Origin: Bradyrhizobium sp. URHD0069
GTDB lineage: Bacteria; Pseudomonadota; Alphaproteobacteria; Rhizobiales; Xanthobacteraceae
Direction of reading: 5' to 3'
Assembly: GCF_000701345.1 (NCBI RefSeq)
Contig: NZ_JNIJ01000025.1
Location: forward strand, 35,346-99,345
Length of the DNA: 64,000 bases
Under the pieces are notes generated by a model. It was not told the origin of the DNA and did no database searches. It saw only the letters and a program-made list of their open reading frames with translations. Positions 10,871-20,623 of the stretch are shown piece after piece. The position numbers and the translations under genes were made by a program. Every line of letters begins with the position of its first letter. The first letter of the stretch is position 1.

Positions 10871-11055
10871 CTAGCGGGGCTTGGGGAAACAGCGCCAGCT
10901 CGATCCCTTCACGAGATCGTTTGCCTCGCGCCGAACATCGCTTCGGTTTCAGGGTGTTCGCGAAACAGCCACCGATAGACCAGCGGCGTTAAGCCCTCAC
11001 AACGCTCGGCGGCCAGTTCAAAGCTGTGCGGGATCGGATTGCTTCGCGCATCGTT
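10871..11055 (-). pseudogene. Decayed globin-like gene fragment
   Basis: On the minus strand the frame from 11055 reads NPIPHSFELAAERCEG and then LTPLVYRWLFREHPETEAMF, which resembles the N-terminal helices of small single-domain globins of Rhizobiales. There is no start codon: the frame begins after an in-frame TGA. After GARQTIS it hits another stop, while a shifted frame continues NDLVKGS before ending at 10871. Missing start, frameshift and lost C-terminus mark it as a remnant. The globin assignment rests on pattern memory only. Confidence 0.5.
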
Positions 11056-11661
11056 TCAGCATCTTGCAAAAGGAGGGCAGAGGGCAAGCCTGCTAAAAAA
11101 AGAGAGCAGGGCCCGCGCCCCGCTCCAAAGAAACAAGCCCCGCTTCAAAGAAACGAGCCCCGCTTCAAAGAAAAAAGAGCAGGGCGCAAGCCCTGCTCAA
11201 AATTGTGTCGACCCTATTTCCCCGAAAATGTGGATTTGATCTTGGTTGACGGGGCGACGCCGCTTGTGCGCGCCAGGGCTCCTCCCGAGACTTGGACCAC
11301 CAGACTTCGCCTTGCGGCTCGCCTGAGCCTTTATCCGTAGACCATCTTTTTCGCCTTGTCACCTTTTTTGGCAACGATTGTTCAAAATTCGATCAATTTG
11401 CGAAATGATTGGTATTTCGCCGTCCCAAAGTTGTATTCGGCTGCGCGGATATCTCGGGATAAGGCAACAGGGCCGAAAAGAACTTGAGAAAGACTGTCGC
11501 ACAACAACACCGGCGCCCTCCCGTTATTTCATTGTTATTCCCCCCAGAAGAATCTTGCTTTCGAGCTCCGCGGCGACGCGGCCGCAAAAGGTTGGGAACC
11601 GACCTCGACTTGCGACGTCCTGCGTGGTTAGTTATCGGTATTGGAACAGGTGGACTCGTTG
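11056..11661. other. Long intergenic stretch before the copper cluster
   Basis: Apart from the repeat and hairpin patch at 11104-11198, I see no convincing gene. A 69-codon frame on the minus strand (11165-11374) begins MPKKVTRRKRW and is basic and Trp-rich, but its C-terminus runs through the repeats and I cannot place it in a family. No RNA gene was recognised. Confidence 0.4.
11104..11198 (+). repeat. Three 20-bp tandem repeats capped by a GC hairpin
   Basis: The unit GCCCCGCTTCAAAGAAACGA occurs three times in tandem with minor changes (11117-11136, 11137-11156, 11157-11176). It is followed by a perfect 9-bp stem GAGCAGGGC / GCCCTGCTC with a GCAA tetraloop (11177-11198). A second copy of GAGCAGGGC lies before the repeats (11104-11112), so the right arm could pair with either copy. 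Read on the minus strand the hairpin is followed by a T-rich run, so it could terminate leftward transcription. Confidence 0.7.
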
Positions 11662-12036
11662 ATGCGCCGGCGGTTGCGGAAGTTCCTTCCAATCGTCCTG
11701 ATTGCCCTGGTGGTGCAGATCTTCGCACCGATCGCGGCATGCTGGGCGGCCGGCATCGCCGCCTCAGATCCCCTGTATGCGGCTGCGATCTGTCACGACA
11801 ACGGGGCTTCGAGTTCCGGCCAGACCGATCAGACCGGTCAGCCCCGTGCCCATGACGGCTGCTGTTCGGTCTGCAGCGTCGCCCATAACGGCGCGCCGAT
11901 TGACGCGCCTCAGGCCGCGGTCACGACACCTTATCGCGCCTCCGAGCGCGTGGTCTGGCTCGATCCCGCCCCGGGCCTGCTCGGATCCCGAACCGGCTTT
12001 CACGCCCAAGCCCGCGCGCCGCCCTCCATTTCCTGA
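11662..12036 (+). CDS. DUF2946 family protein
   Basis: A 124-residue predicted secreted or membrane-anchored protein. An N-terminal hydrophobic segment (LRKFLPIVLIALVVQIFAPI) ends near the family-typical stretch AACWAAGIAASDPLYAAAIC. Then comes a His/Cys cluster, HDGCCSVCSVAHNG, that could bind metal. DUF2946 genes commonly sit beside copper-uptake genes, and here a TonB receptor follows by 89 bases. GGTGG eight bases upstream supports the ATG at 11662 over a TTG at 11641. Confidence 0.75.
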   Translation: MRRRLRKFLPIVLIALVVQIFAPIAACWAAGIAASDPLYAAAICHDNGASSSGQTDQTGQPRAHDGCCSVCSVAHNGAPIDAPQAAVTTPYRASERVVWLDPAPGLLGSRTGFHAQARAPPSIS

Positions 12037-12125
12037 CCGAAGAACCTCGCGATCGGTGCGGTTACTGCCGCGCCGGATAGTGCCGTTGAGCAGACTGGCC
12101 ACAGCGCCAGTGTCAGGATTTTCAG

Positions 12126-14522
12126 GTGTTTCGTTATCGTGCTTTAAGTAGCACCAGCACGCTCGTGCTTTGCAGCGCGCTTTGCGCAATCCCTTCTATG
12201 ACAAAGGCCCAGACGGCGGATCGGTCGCTGCCGCCGGTCACCATTGACGCGCCTCCTGAGCTTCGGGCCCGACCCGCCGCGCAGAAGCCAAGAGTTCGTT
12301 CCTCCTCCGCCCGGCAGCAGACGAGGCCGGTTGCGACCGCTCCGACCCCGGTATCGGTTTCGAACACGAACCTTACGGCGAGCGCCGCGGTTGCCAAACT
12401 GTATCAGACACCAACGGGACAGACGGAGACGACCATCGATCGAAGCCAATTCGAGTACAGGCCCGCGTTTTCAGTCGGCGACGTCTTGCGCGATAGCCCC
12501 GGGGTCTCTGTGAAACAGGGCAACGGGCCACGCGATCTTGGCATCTCTATCCGAGGTTCCAACGCCCGCAACGCTTTTGGCATCCGGAATATCGTGATCT
12601 TTGACGACGGCTTCCCGGTCACGCAGCCGGATGGCCTTTCGCGCAGCGACCTTATCGACCCACGCGCCTACGCCGCCATCGATGTCATCAGGGGGCCGTC
12701 GTCGGCGCTCTATGGCAACTACGCGACCGGCGGCGCGCTCAATTTCCGGACACGGCCGGGCGGCACTATCGACGGGGTGGAATATGGGGTCGATGGCGGG
12801 AGTTTCGGCTATCTCAACAACTATCTGGCTGCCGGCAAGAAGGTCGGCAACTTCGAGGCCTCGCTGTTTGCGAGCGACGCGCGAGGCGATGGCTTCATCG
12901 ACAATAGCTGGTTCAACACGCAGACGGTCAATTTTCTCGGGACCCTGCAGGCAACTCCCGACGATCGCTTCACGGTCAAGTTCATCAACAACGATCTGAG
13001 CGCGCGGCTGCCAATCCGGCTGTCGCTCAACCAGTACAACCGAAATCCCTTCCAGGCGGGATGCGATGCTGCGGGGGTTGCCGGGTGCGGATCAGTCCTC
13101 CTGTTTAACAACGGCTTCAATGGTGCGAGGAGTTCCGTCACCGCGGTGCAGGCCGGCCTTGGACGGGATGACCGCCGGACTATCGTCGGCGGCCGCTGGG
13201 AACACGATTTCGACAATCAGACGACTTGGCGCAACCAGTTCGTCTTCGATGATCGCAATATCAGTCAGCCAACCGGAACGACCAGCGCGATCGGCGATTT
13301 CCCTTCCTACAATTACATGAGCGACGTGACCAGGCGTGGCGAAATCCTTGGCATGGAGTCGACGACGTATTTCGGCGGCTTCTACAACACGCTGGTTGCA
13401 TCGAGCGATACGCGTAACGTAATGCCGGGCGGCAATGCCAGACTGGGCCTGCTTCAGAGCAACACATTCAGTGACACTTCGAACTATGGGGTTCATGCGC
13501 GGCAAGAGCTGAAGCTGAATCCGAACCTGACGGCGGTTGCAGGCATTGGATGGGAAACGACGCATCTAAAGGGGATCAATACCGTCTACAATTACAACAC
13601 ACCTAATGTTCCGACGGCGACGATCCGTCCGCCAACGACCGCCGACCGGCAATTTCAGAATACCGCCCCCGAACTGGCGTTGCTCTACAGACTGAACAAC
13701 GAGTGGCAATTTCGCGGCCGCGTCGCCACCGGGTATGGGACGCCGCAGGTCGGAAACCTCTTTGTTCTCTCCGACGGTCAGAACGGCAACAATACGCAGC
13801 TAAAGACGCAAAAGAACCTCGGTTATGACCTCGGCTTCGACTGGACGCCGAACAACGCGCTCAAGCTGAGTGTGACCGGCTTCTATGAATTCTTCAAAGA
13901 CGAACTGGTCACTCAGGCAACCCCGGCCAACACACCGAATGCGAGCTTCACGTTCAATGCGCCGAGATCGGAGCATCGCGGGGTGGAGCTTGCCGCGGAC
14001 TGGAAGTTCCATCCCGGTTGGCGGGTCTTGGCGGCTTATACCTATCTCGATGAGGTTTACACCGAATACACGGAGAACATCACCAACGGCGCGGTCTTCA
14101 GCTTCAACCGGGCAGGAAACAAGATTCCCGGTATCTCGCCGAACGAACTGACGGCACGGCTTGGTTATGACGAGTTCTCGGGACCGCTGGCAGGGCTCGG
14201 TGCGTTCGTCGAGGTCCAGTGGAAGGACTCGTTCTACATGGACAACGCCAATCTGCTGAAGGCGCCCGGCTACGAACTGGTCAATCTCAATGTGCACTAC
14301 AAGACCAATTTGGCGTCGGACTACCTCAGGTCATTGAGCCTTTATCTGGAGGTGAGAAACGTGTTCGACCGGACATATGTTGCTTCCGCGAACAACATCG
14401 GGAATTCGGTCACCGCTCTCGGCGTTCAAAATCCCGCGAGCATCCTGGCGAACACGACCGGTTCGATCTATGCCGGGTCGCCCCGAGCTTTTGTCGCTGG
14501 AATGAAAGTGGCGTTCAAATGA
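12126..14522 (+). CDS. TonB-dependent outer-membrane receptor, probably for copper
   Basis: A 798-residue outer-membrane receptor. It has a signal peptide ending near PSMTKAQ, a Pro-rich linker, a plug domain (about residues 110-220, with VGDVLRDSPGVSVKQGNG and DVIRGPSSALYGNYATGGAL), and a beta-barrel ending in a hydrophobic aromatic residue (KVAFK). The start is GTG with CAGGA seven bases upstream. The substrate is inferred from neighbours: DUF2946 upstream, BNR, thioredoxin and PCu(A)C genes downstream. The stop overlaps the next ATG. No siderophore genes are nearby. Confidence 0.88.
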   Translation: MFRYRALSSTSTLVLCSALCAIPSMTKAQTADRSLPPVTIDAPPELRARPAAQKPRVRSSSARQQTRPVATAPTPVSVSNTNLTASAAVAKLYQTPTGQTETTIDRSQFEYRPAFSVGDVLRDSPGVSVKQGNGPRDLGISIRGSNARNAFGIRNIVIFDDGFPVTQPDGLSRSDLIDPRAYAAIDVIRGPSSALYGNYATGGALNFRTRPGGTIDGVEYGVDGGSFGYLNNYLAAGKKVGNFEASLFASDARGDGFIDNSWFNTQTVNFLGTLQATPDDRFTVKFINNDLSARLPIRLSLNQYNRNPFQAGCDAAGVAGCGSVLLFNNGFNGARSSVTAVQAGLGRDDRRTIVGGRWEHDFDNQTTWRNQFVFDDRNISQPTGTTSAIGDFPSYNYMSDVTRRGEILGMESTTYFGGFYNTLVASSDTRNVMPGGNARLGLLQSNTFSDTSNYGVHARQELKLNPNLTAVAGIGWETTHLKGINTVYNYNTPNVPTATIRPPTTADRQFQNTAPELALLYRLNNEWQFRGRVATGYGTPQVGNLFVLSDGQNGNNTQLKTQKNLGYDLGFDWTPNNALKLSVTGFYEFFKDELVTQATPANTPNASFTFNAPRSEHRGVELAADWKFHPGWRVLAAYTYLDEVYTEYTENITNGAVFSFNRAGNKIPGISPNELTARLGYDEFSGPLAGLGAFVEVQWKDSFYMDNANLLKAPGYELVNLNVHYKTNLASDYLRSLSLYLEVRNVFDRTYVASANNIGNSVTALGVQNPASILANTTGSIYAGSPRAFVAGMKVAFK

Positions 14523-15763
14523 TCGAACTGTCAGATAAAGGCCGCAAGGCGAGGCGTCGAGGAAAGCTACTCGCGACGTTAGCGTTTTTCCTTTGGCAAA
14601 CCGCTGCATACGGACAAATGAATCATCAGCACGCCTCGGAAGCAGCGTGCGACGAACCGATCTTGCGTTGCGCGTCGAAGGTCACCCCTGCGTTCGGCCC
14701 AGACGGAACGCTCTGGTTAGTCTGGATTGCAGGCGGGCAGATTTCCGTCGCGAGTTCGAAGGATCGTGGCCACAGCTTTTCAGCGCCGGTTCTCGTCACC
14801 AAAGAGCGCCTCAACCTGGATTGGGGACCGGATGCGCGCCCCAAGATTGTGGTCGACCGCACCGGCGGCATCGCTTTGGCCTTCTCGATCTTCAGGGACA
14901 AGGCGTTTAACGGTCAGGTGCTCTACACGCGATCGGCCGACGGAGGACAGAGTTTTTCCGAGTTGCGGCCGATCACACCGAGCAGCGAGAGCCAGCGTTT
15001 TGAGGCGCTAGCCCTTGATGCCGATGGCTCGGTGTTTGCAGCTTGGCTCGACAAGCGCAACCGTGTTCCAGCGCAGCAGCGCGGTCAGAAATACGAAGGC
15101 GCCGGGTTGTTCTTTGCGTCGTCGAACGACGGCGGCGCGACCTATTCTGAATCGCGGTTGGCTCAGGACAATACCTGCGAATGCTGCCGACTCGGGCTGG
15201 CATTTGCCGGGCCCGGCCGCCCGGTCATTGTATTCCGGAACATTTTTGAAGGTGGTGTTCGGGATCACGCGATAGTGACGTTTGCCAATCCGGCGACGCC
15301 CGGCGAGGTCCACCGTGTCAGCCAGGATGACTGGCAGATTGCCGCATGTCCGCACCACGGGCCAAGTCTGTCGATCTCGACCGCGGGAACCTATCATGTG
15401 ACGTGGTACACCAACGGCACGGTTCGCAAGGGCCTGTTTTATGCCCGCTCGCAAGACGGGGGCAGGACGTTTTCCGATCCGCTTCCAATTGGCCAATCGG
15501 ACCGCAGTCCGTCGCGACCATACGTCCTTGCGGGCCCACATGGTACGGCGATCGTCTGGAAGGAGTTCGACGGCGAGCAAACGACCGTCAATCTGATGAC
15601 GTCCCATGATGACGGCGTAACATGGTCGAAGGCAAAGGCCGTTGCCAAGACAGCAGACACCTCCGATCACCCGTTGCTTGTCAGCGACGGGCAAAGAGTC
15701 TTTCTTTCCTGGATGACCAAGGCTGACGGGTATCACATTCAGCCGATTGAGGATGAGCCATGA
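14519..15763 (+). CDS. Secreted BNR-repeat (sialidase-like beta-propeller) protein of the copper cluster
   Basis: A 414-residue predicted exported protein with an N-terminal hydrophobic segment (LLATLAFFLWQTAAYGQ) and several Asp-box/BNR-like repeats (SSKDRGHSFSAP, SADGGQSFSELR, SSNDGGATYSES, SQDGGRTFSDP, SHDDGVTWSKA), giving a beta-propeller. No sialidase active-site set is evident. A CECC motif in DNTCECCRLGLAF and MNHQH after the signal region suggest metal binding. It is coupled to both neighbours by ATGA overlaps, so it probably acts with the receptor in periplasmic copper handling. The exact role is unknown. Confidence 0.8.
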   Translation: MIELSDKGRKARRRGKLLATLAFFLWQTAAYGQMNHQHASEAACDEPILRCASKVTPAFGPDGTLWLVWIAGGQISVASSKDRGHSFSAPVLVTKERLNLDWGPDARPKIVVDRTGGIALAFSIFRDKAFNGQVLYTRSADGGQSFSELRPITPSSESQRFEALALDADGSVFAAWLDKRNRVPAQQRGQKYEGAGLFFASSNDGGATYSESRLAQDNTCECCRLGLAFAGPGRPVIVFRNIFEGGVRDHAIVTFANPATPGEVHRVSQDDWQIAACPHHGPSLSISTAGTYHVTWYTNGTVRKGLFYARSQDGGRTFSDPLPIGQSDRSPSRPYVLAGPHGTAIVWKEFDGEQTTVNLMTSHDDGVTWSKAKAVAKTADTSDHPLLVSDGQRVFLSWMTKADGYHIQPIEDEP

Positions 15764-16260
15764 AGCGCCAGTTGCTTGCAGGAGTATTCCTGGTCGCGTT
15801 TCTCCTTTCGGCGCCGGCTTCGGAAGCGCCGCCGCAGCTTAAACCGTTCGGGCGTGGCAGTTGGCAAGACGTCCTGCGTGCGCACGCCGGCCGTCCCACG
15901 ATCGTGCATTTTTGGGGAGTGACCTGCGGTCCGTGCAAGGTCGAGCTACCTCTGCTCGGGGAATTCATGAAAGATCATCCTTCGATCGACGTGGTGACGA
16001 TCAGCGCAGACCTCGTTCCGAACCTGTCGGCTGCCACCCAATCAATGCTTGAAAAATCCGGCCTCTCGTCCGCCGAAAACTGGATTTTCAGCGATGGTTT
16101 TGTCGAGCGGTTAAGATTCGAAGTCGACCCAAGTTGGCAAGGCGATATCCCGCGCACGATGTTGATCTCGCGAGAAGGAACGATCACGACAATTGAGGGT
16201 TCGGCCGAAATCACCGACCTGGAGAAGTGGTCTGATCAGCAGCCCGCCGCAACGCGATGA
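15760..16260 (+). CDS. TlpA-like periplasmic thioredoxin
   Basis: A 166-residue exported thioredoxin-fold protein. A signal segment (residues about 3-23) precedes the redox motif CGPC (residues 56-59, in HFWGVTCGPCKVELPLL) and a cis-proline region (GDIPRTMLIS). Related proteins reduce cysteines in copper-binding partners such as cytochrome oxidase assembly factors, which fits the cysteine-bearing BNR and DUF2946 proteins beside it. The start overlaps the preceding stop (ATGA). Confidence 0.88.
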   Translation: MKRQLLAGVFLVAFLLSAPASEAPPQLKPFGRGSWQDVLRAHAGRPTIVHFWGVTCGPCKVELPLLGEFMKDHPSIDVVTISADLVPNLSAATQSMLEKSGLSSAENWIFSDGFVERLRFEVDPSWQGDIPRTMLISREGTITTIEGSAEITDLEKWSDQQPAATR

Positions 16261-16376
16261 AGACGAAGCAGTTCACCTGTCGGCGCCGAGATCGTTGTGA
16301 CGCTGCGATCTTCGATTGAGGCGACGGCGCGGGATAGTTTGCCTCACGGATGCAATGCTGGCACAACTCGAAAGAC

Positions 16377-16889
16377 ATGAACATGACACCCATTCTGCGA
16401 TTCTTCGCTTACGCCCTTCTTGTCGTTACTTTCACCGCCCCGGCATGCGCCGAGGAGGTCAAGGCCGGCAATCTAGTGATCACGCAAGCCTGGAGCCGTG
16501 CCACGCCGGGCGGCGCCAAAATCGCCGGCGGGTATCTGACCATCGAGAACAAGGGCTCAGCGCCGGACCGGCTGATCGGCGGCTCCGGCGATGTCGCCGG
16601 CAAGGTCGAGGTGCATGAGATGTCCATGAACGATGGCGTGATGACGATGCGTCAGCTCGATAAAGGTCTTCCCATCGAAGCCGGCAAGACCGTAAAGCTT
16701 GCGCCGGGCGGCTATCATCTGATGCTGCTCGATCTCAAGACCCCGCTGAAGCAGGGCGACAAGGTGCCGGTGACGCTGGAGTTCGAAAAGGCCGGCAAGG
16801 TGAAGCTCTCATTGGATGTGCAGGGCGTCGGCGCGCAAGCCCCGGCGAGCGCTGGCGGTCACGATCACTCCGGCATGAAGAAGATGTAA
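16377..16889 (+). CDS. PCu(A)C-type periplasmic copper chaperone
   Basis: A 170-residue exported protein with a signal peptide ending near TAPACAEE. It shows the Cu(I) ligand pattern of the family, H-x-M with a distant M and a second H-x-M (VEVHEMSMNDGVMTMRQL, then GGYHLMLLDLKTPLKQGD), plus a His/Met tail (GGHDHSGMKKM). Such chaperones deliver copper to the CuA or CuB centre of haem-copper oxidases. It lies 116 bases after the thioredoxin gene and closes the copper cluster. ATG at 16377 or 16383 both fit. Confidence 0.9.
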   Translation: MNMTPILRFFAYALLVVTFTAPACAEEVKAGNLVITQAWSRATPGGAKIAGGYLTIENKGSAPDRLIGGSGDVAGKVEVHEMSMNDGVMTMRQLDKGLPIEAGKTVKLAPGGYHLMLLDLKTPLKQGDKVPVTLEFEKAGKVKLSLDVQGVGAQAPASAGGHDHSGMKKM

Positions 16890-17216
16890 GGCCGATAATA
16901 TCCAGAGGTCGGGGGACGTCTCCATACCGTTCGCCGGCCGCGGGCACATGCGCGTGGAGGCCTTGGTGACCGACTTCCAGAAAATCACGGTGGAAGACGA
17001 ATTCGACGTACCGGCGCACCAACAAGCCACTGGAGTTCGTTCATCAGCCGCGGCTTGCGACCCATTCAGGCCTTAATCGTCGGGTCTAGATCACGGGAAA
17101 AAAGGGCAGGAAATCCGCTGCTTTAGCGGCTTTTGTTGAACCCGCCCTTGTATTTTCACATCCAATCCGGTTTCACTGCTGGCTTCCCGTGTCCGACCGA
17201 TTCTTTGAGTGTACCC
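16890..17216 (+). terminator. Gene-free gap with a bulged hairpin, likely terminator
   Basis: The gap upstream of proS holds a two-part stem-loop. An outer stem pairs AAGGGC-A-GG (17102-17110) with CCGCCCTT (17142-17149), leaving one bulged A. An inner stem pairs CCGCT (17115-17119) with AGCGG (17125-17129) and is followed by CTTTTGTT. It could end transcripts from the copper cluster. The rest of the gap shows nothing I recognise. Confidence 0.5.
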
Positions 17217-18536
17217 ATGCGATTGTCGCGGTTTTTTCTGCCCATCCTCAAGGAAAATCCGAAAGAGGCCGAGATCGTATCGCATCGGCTGATGCTGCGC
17301 GCGGGCATGATCCGGCAGGAGGCGGCGGGCATCTATGCCTGGCTGCCGCTGGGTCTGCGGGTGTTGAAAAAGATCGAGCAGATCGTCCGCGAGGAGCAGA
17401 ACCGCGCCGGCGCGCTCGAACTGCTGATGCCGACGTTGCAGCTTGCGGAACTGTGGCGCGAAAGCGGCCGCTACGATGCCTACGGTCCGGAAATGCTGCG
17501 CATTACCGACCGGCACAAGCGCGAATTGCTGTACGGGCCAACCAATGAGGAAATGATCACCGAGATTTTCCGCTCTTACGTCAAATCGTACAAGAGCCTG
17601 CCGCTCAATCTCTACCACATCCAATGGAAATTCCGCGACGAGCAGCGTCCGCGCTTCGGCGTGATGCGCGGCCGCGAATTCCTGATGAAGGATGCCTATT
17701 CGTTCGACACCGACGAGGCGGCTGCGCGCCGCTCCTATAACAAGATGTTCGTCGCGTACCTGCGGACCTTCGCGCGGATGGGATTGCAAGCGATCCCGAT
17801 GCGCGCCGAAACCGGGCCGATCGGCGGCGATCTCAGCCATGAATTCATTGTGCTCGCCGAGACCGGCGAGTCCGCTGTTTATTGCGATCGCGACGTGCTC
17901 AATCTGCCGGTGCCCGGCGAGGAGATTGACTACGATGCCGATCTCACGTCGATCATCAAGCAATGGACCTCGGTCTATGCCGCGACCGAAGACGTCCACG
18001 ACGCCGCGCGCTTTGATCGCGAGGTGCCCGCTGAGAAGAAGGTGCATACGAGAGGCATCGAAGTCGGCCAGATCTTTTACTTCGGCACGAAATATTCGGA
18101 GTCGATGAAAGCCATGGTCGCGGGCCCCGATGGCGCAGAGGTACCGATCCACGGCGGCTCCTACGGCGTCGGCGTGTCGCGTCTGGTAGGCGCAATCATC
18201 GAGGCCTGCCATGATGATGCCGGCATCAAATGGCCGGAAGCCGTCGCCCCGTTCAAGGCAGCGATCCTTAATCTGAAGCAGGGTGCCGACGACACGGATG
18301 CTGCATGCGAACGGCTTTATCGTGAACTGACGGCAAAGGGCGTCGAGGTGCTGTACGACGACACCGACCAGCGCGCCGGCGCCAAGTTCGCCGCCGCCGA
18401 CCTGATCGGCATCCCTTGGCAGATACTGGTGGGCCCGAAGGGCCTTGCCGAAGGCAAGCTCGAGCTCAAGCGGCGCAGCGACGGGACGCGGGAGAATCTA
18501 AGTCCGGCAGATGTCGCGGCGCGGCTGACCTCGTAA
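17217..18536 (+). CDS. proS: Prolyl-tRNA synthetase
   Basis: Class II synthetase that charges tRNA-Pro. At 439 residues it is the short alphaproteobacterial form without the large editing insertion between motifs 2 and 3. Visible motifs are [13 protein letters not shown], motif 2 [17 protein letters not shown], motif 3 [17 protein letters not shown], and the C-terminal anticodon-binding domain. The frame is open upstream to 17133, but [10 protein letters not shown] at 17217 matches the family start. Confidence 0.95.
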   Translation: MRLSRFFLPILKENPKEAEIVSHRLMLRAGMIRQEAAGIYAWLPLGLRVLKKIEQIVREEQNRAGALELLMPTLQLAELWRESGRYDAYGPEMLRITDRHKRELLYGPTNEEMITEIFRSYVKSYKSLPLNLYHIQWKFRDEQRPRFGVMRGREFLMKDAYSFDTDEAAARRSYNKMFVAYLRTFARMGLQAIPMRAETGPIGGDLSHEFIVLAETGESAVYCDRDVLNLPVPGEEIDYDADLTSIIKQWTSVYAATEDVHDAARFDREVPAEKKVHTRGIEVGQIFYFGTKYSESMKAMVAGPDGAEVPIHGGSYGVGVSRLVGAIIEACHDDAGIKWPEAVAPFKAAILNLKQGADDTDAACERLYRELTAKGVEVLYDDTDQRAGAKFAAADLIGIPWQILVGPKGLAEGKLELKRRSDGTRENLSPADVAARLTS

Positions 18537-18623
18537 TGAATTATCCACCGGCTGTGCCGGGATATCAGCCGTTGCGGCTACAATTAGCCCGAATCGTGTG
18601 AAAATCGAACTATAGATGAAGAC

Positions 18624-19892
18624 ATGAGCGAGCCAGTTCGAACCCCAGCTTTCGCGCCTTTCGAATGGCTGCTGTCCGGGCGTTATTTGCGGGCACGTCG
18701 CAAGGAAGGCTTTATCTCTGTCATCGCTGGATTCTCCTTCTTGGGGATCATGCTCGGCGTCGCCACGCTGATCATCGTGATGGCCGTGATGAACGGCTTT
18801 CGGAAAGAGTTGCTGGACAAGATTCTCGGCCTCAATGGACATCTTTTGGTGCAGCCGCTGGAATCGCCGCTGACGGACTGGAAGGATGTTGCCGAACGCA
18901 TCAATCAGGTCGCGGGCGTACGCCTGGCCGCGCCGGTCGTGGACGGCCAGGCGCTGGCGTCTTCGCCGTTCAATGCATCGGGTGTGTTCGTGCGCGGCAT
19001 TCGCGCTGACGATCTCAATAACCTGACCTCGATCGCCAAGAACATCAAACAAGGCTCGCTCGAGGGGTTCGATGAAGGGCAGGGCGTCGCCATCGGCCGC
19101 CGGCTCGCCGATCAACTGTCGCTGCACGCCGGCGACAGCATCACGCTGGTGGCGCCAAAGGGTGCGGTGACCCCGATGGGGACGACGCCGCGCATCAAGC
19201 CGTACAAGATCGCGGCGGTATTCGAGATAGGCATGTCGGAATATGACGCGAGCTTCGTGTTCATGCCGCTTCCGGAAGCGCAGGCCTATTTCAATCGCTC
19301 CAATGACGTCACCGCGATCGAGGTGTTTACCGTCAATCCCGACAGGATCGACGCCTTCCGCAAGACCGTGACGGAAGCGGCCGGGCGGCCGGTATTCCTG
19401 GTGGACTGGCGGCAACGCAATTCGACCTTCTTCAACGCGCTTCAGGTCGAGCGCAACGTGATGTTCCTGATCCTGACGATGATCGTCCTCGTTGCGGCGC
19501 TGAATATCGTCTCGGGCCTGATCATGCTGGTGAAGGACAAGGGCAGCGACATCGCGATCCTGCGCACCATGGGCGCCTCGCAAGGCTCGATCATGCGGAT
19601 ATTCCTGATCACGGGGGCCGCGATCGGGGTGGTCGGCACGCTGACCGGAGTTTTCGTCGGTCTCACGATCTGCATGAACATCGAATCGATCCGGCAATTC
19701 CTGTCCTGGCTCACCAACACCGAACTGTTTCCGCCGGAGCTTTACTTTCTTTCCAAGTTGCCGGCCGAGGTCGATTTCGGCGAGACCACGGCCGTCGTGA
19801 TCATGGCGCTGACGCTGTCATTCCTCGCCACGCTGTATCCATCCTGGCGTGCTGCCCGCCTCGACCCTGTCGAAGCGCTGCGGTACGAGTGA
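18624..19892 (+). CDS. lolC: Lipoprotein-releasing ABC transporter permease (LolC/LolE family)
   Basis: Inner-membrane permease of the LolCDE system that extracts outer-membrane lipoproteins for transfer to LolA. The 422-residue protein has one N-terminal helix, a large periplasmic domain (about residues 50-260), and a three-helix FtsX/MacB-type C-terminal domain ([20 protein letters not shown]). Alphaproteobacteria commonly use one LolC/E-type permease, and only one is present here. lolD follows directly. Confidence 0.92.
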   Translation: MSEPVRTPAFAPFEWLLSGRYLRARRKEGFISVIAGFSFLGIMLGVATLIIVMAVMNGFRKELLDKILGLNGHLLVQPLESPLTDWKDVAERINQVAGVRLAAPVVDGQALASSPFNASGVFVRGIRADDLNNLTSIAKNIKQGSLEGFDEGQGVAIGRRLADQLSLHAGDSITLVAPKGAVTPMGTTPRIKPYKIAAVFEIGMSEYDASFVFMPLPEAQAYFNRSNDVTAIEVFTVNPDRIDAFRKTVTEAAGRPVFLVDWRQRNSTFFNALQVERNVMFLILTMIVLVAALNIVSGLIMLVKDKGSDIAILRTMGASQGSIMRIFLITGAAIGVVGTLTGVFVGLTICMNIESIRQFLSWLTNTELFPPELYFLSKLPAEVDFGETTAVVIMALTLSFLATLYPSWRAARLDPVEALRYE

Positions 19893-19900
19893 GGACGAAG

Positions 19901-20599
19901 ATGGAGCAGGGGACGGAAGATGTACCGGTCGTTTATCTCCACGAGATAAAACGCCAGTACACTCAGGGAACGGCGACACTGACGATCCTTGATGGCGCCA
20001 AGCTCGCGCTGTGGGCGGGACAGTCGGTCGCGCTGGTGGCGCCGTCGGGCGCGGGTAAATCGACGCTGCTGCATATCGCGGGCCTGCTCGAAAGCCCCGA
20101 TAGCGGCGAAGTCTATGTCGGCGGCGCGCCGACTTCGGGACTGTCCGACGTCGCGCGTACCCAGATCCGGCGCACCGATATCGGCTTCGTCTATCAATCC
20201 CACCGGCTGCTGCCGGAATTCTCCGCGCTCGAGAATGTCATGCTGCCGCAGATGATCCGGGGCCTGAAGCGCGCGGAAACCGTCAAACGCGCTTCTGAAA
20301 TCCTGGCCTATCTGGGGTTAGGCGATCGCATCACGCATAGGCCGGCCGAACTGTCCGGCGGCGAGCAGCAACGCGTGGCAATCGCGCGCGCCGTCGCCAA
20401 CGCACCGCGCGTCCTGTTCGCGGACGAGCCGACCGGCAATCTCGATCCGAACACCGCCGATCACGTGTTCCATGCGCTGATGCAGCTGGTCAAGGCGACC
20501 CGGGTGGCGATGCTGATCGCAACCCACAACATGGAGCTGGCGGGCCGGATGGATCGTCGGGTATCGCTGGTCGACGGCAAGGTTGTTGAATTGGATTAG
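19901..20599 (+). CDS. lolD: Lipoprotein-releasing ABC transporter ATP-binding protein
   Basis: ATPase of the LolCDE complex, 232 residues. Walker A is APSGAGKST, the signature is [14 protein letters not shown], Walker B is [13 protein letters not shown], and an H-loop His lies in IATHNMEL. The ATG at 19901 has AGGA upstream. A GTG at 19889 overlapping the lolC stop is an alternative start. Confidence 0.94.
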   Translation: MEQGTEDVPVVYLHEIKRQYTQGTATLTILDGAKLALWAGQSVALVAPSGAGKSTLLHIAGLLESPDSGEVYVGGAPTSGLSDVARTQIRRTDIGFVYQSHRLLPEFSALENVMLPQMIRGLKRAETVKRASEILAYLGLGDRITHRPAELSGGEQQRVAIARAVANAPRVLFADEPTGNLDPNTADHVFHALMQLVKATRVAMLIATHNMELAGRMDRRVSLVDGKVVELD

Positions 20600-20623
20600 A
20601 GCAGTTTCGGTTTGAAGTGATGC

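Noticed and set aside
16735..17025. Minus-strand frame after the PCu(A)C gene
   Set aside because: It overlaps the His/Met tail of the chaperone gene, lacks a recognisable family and has competing frames in the same stretch.
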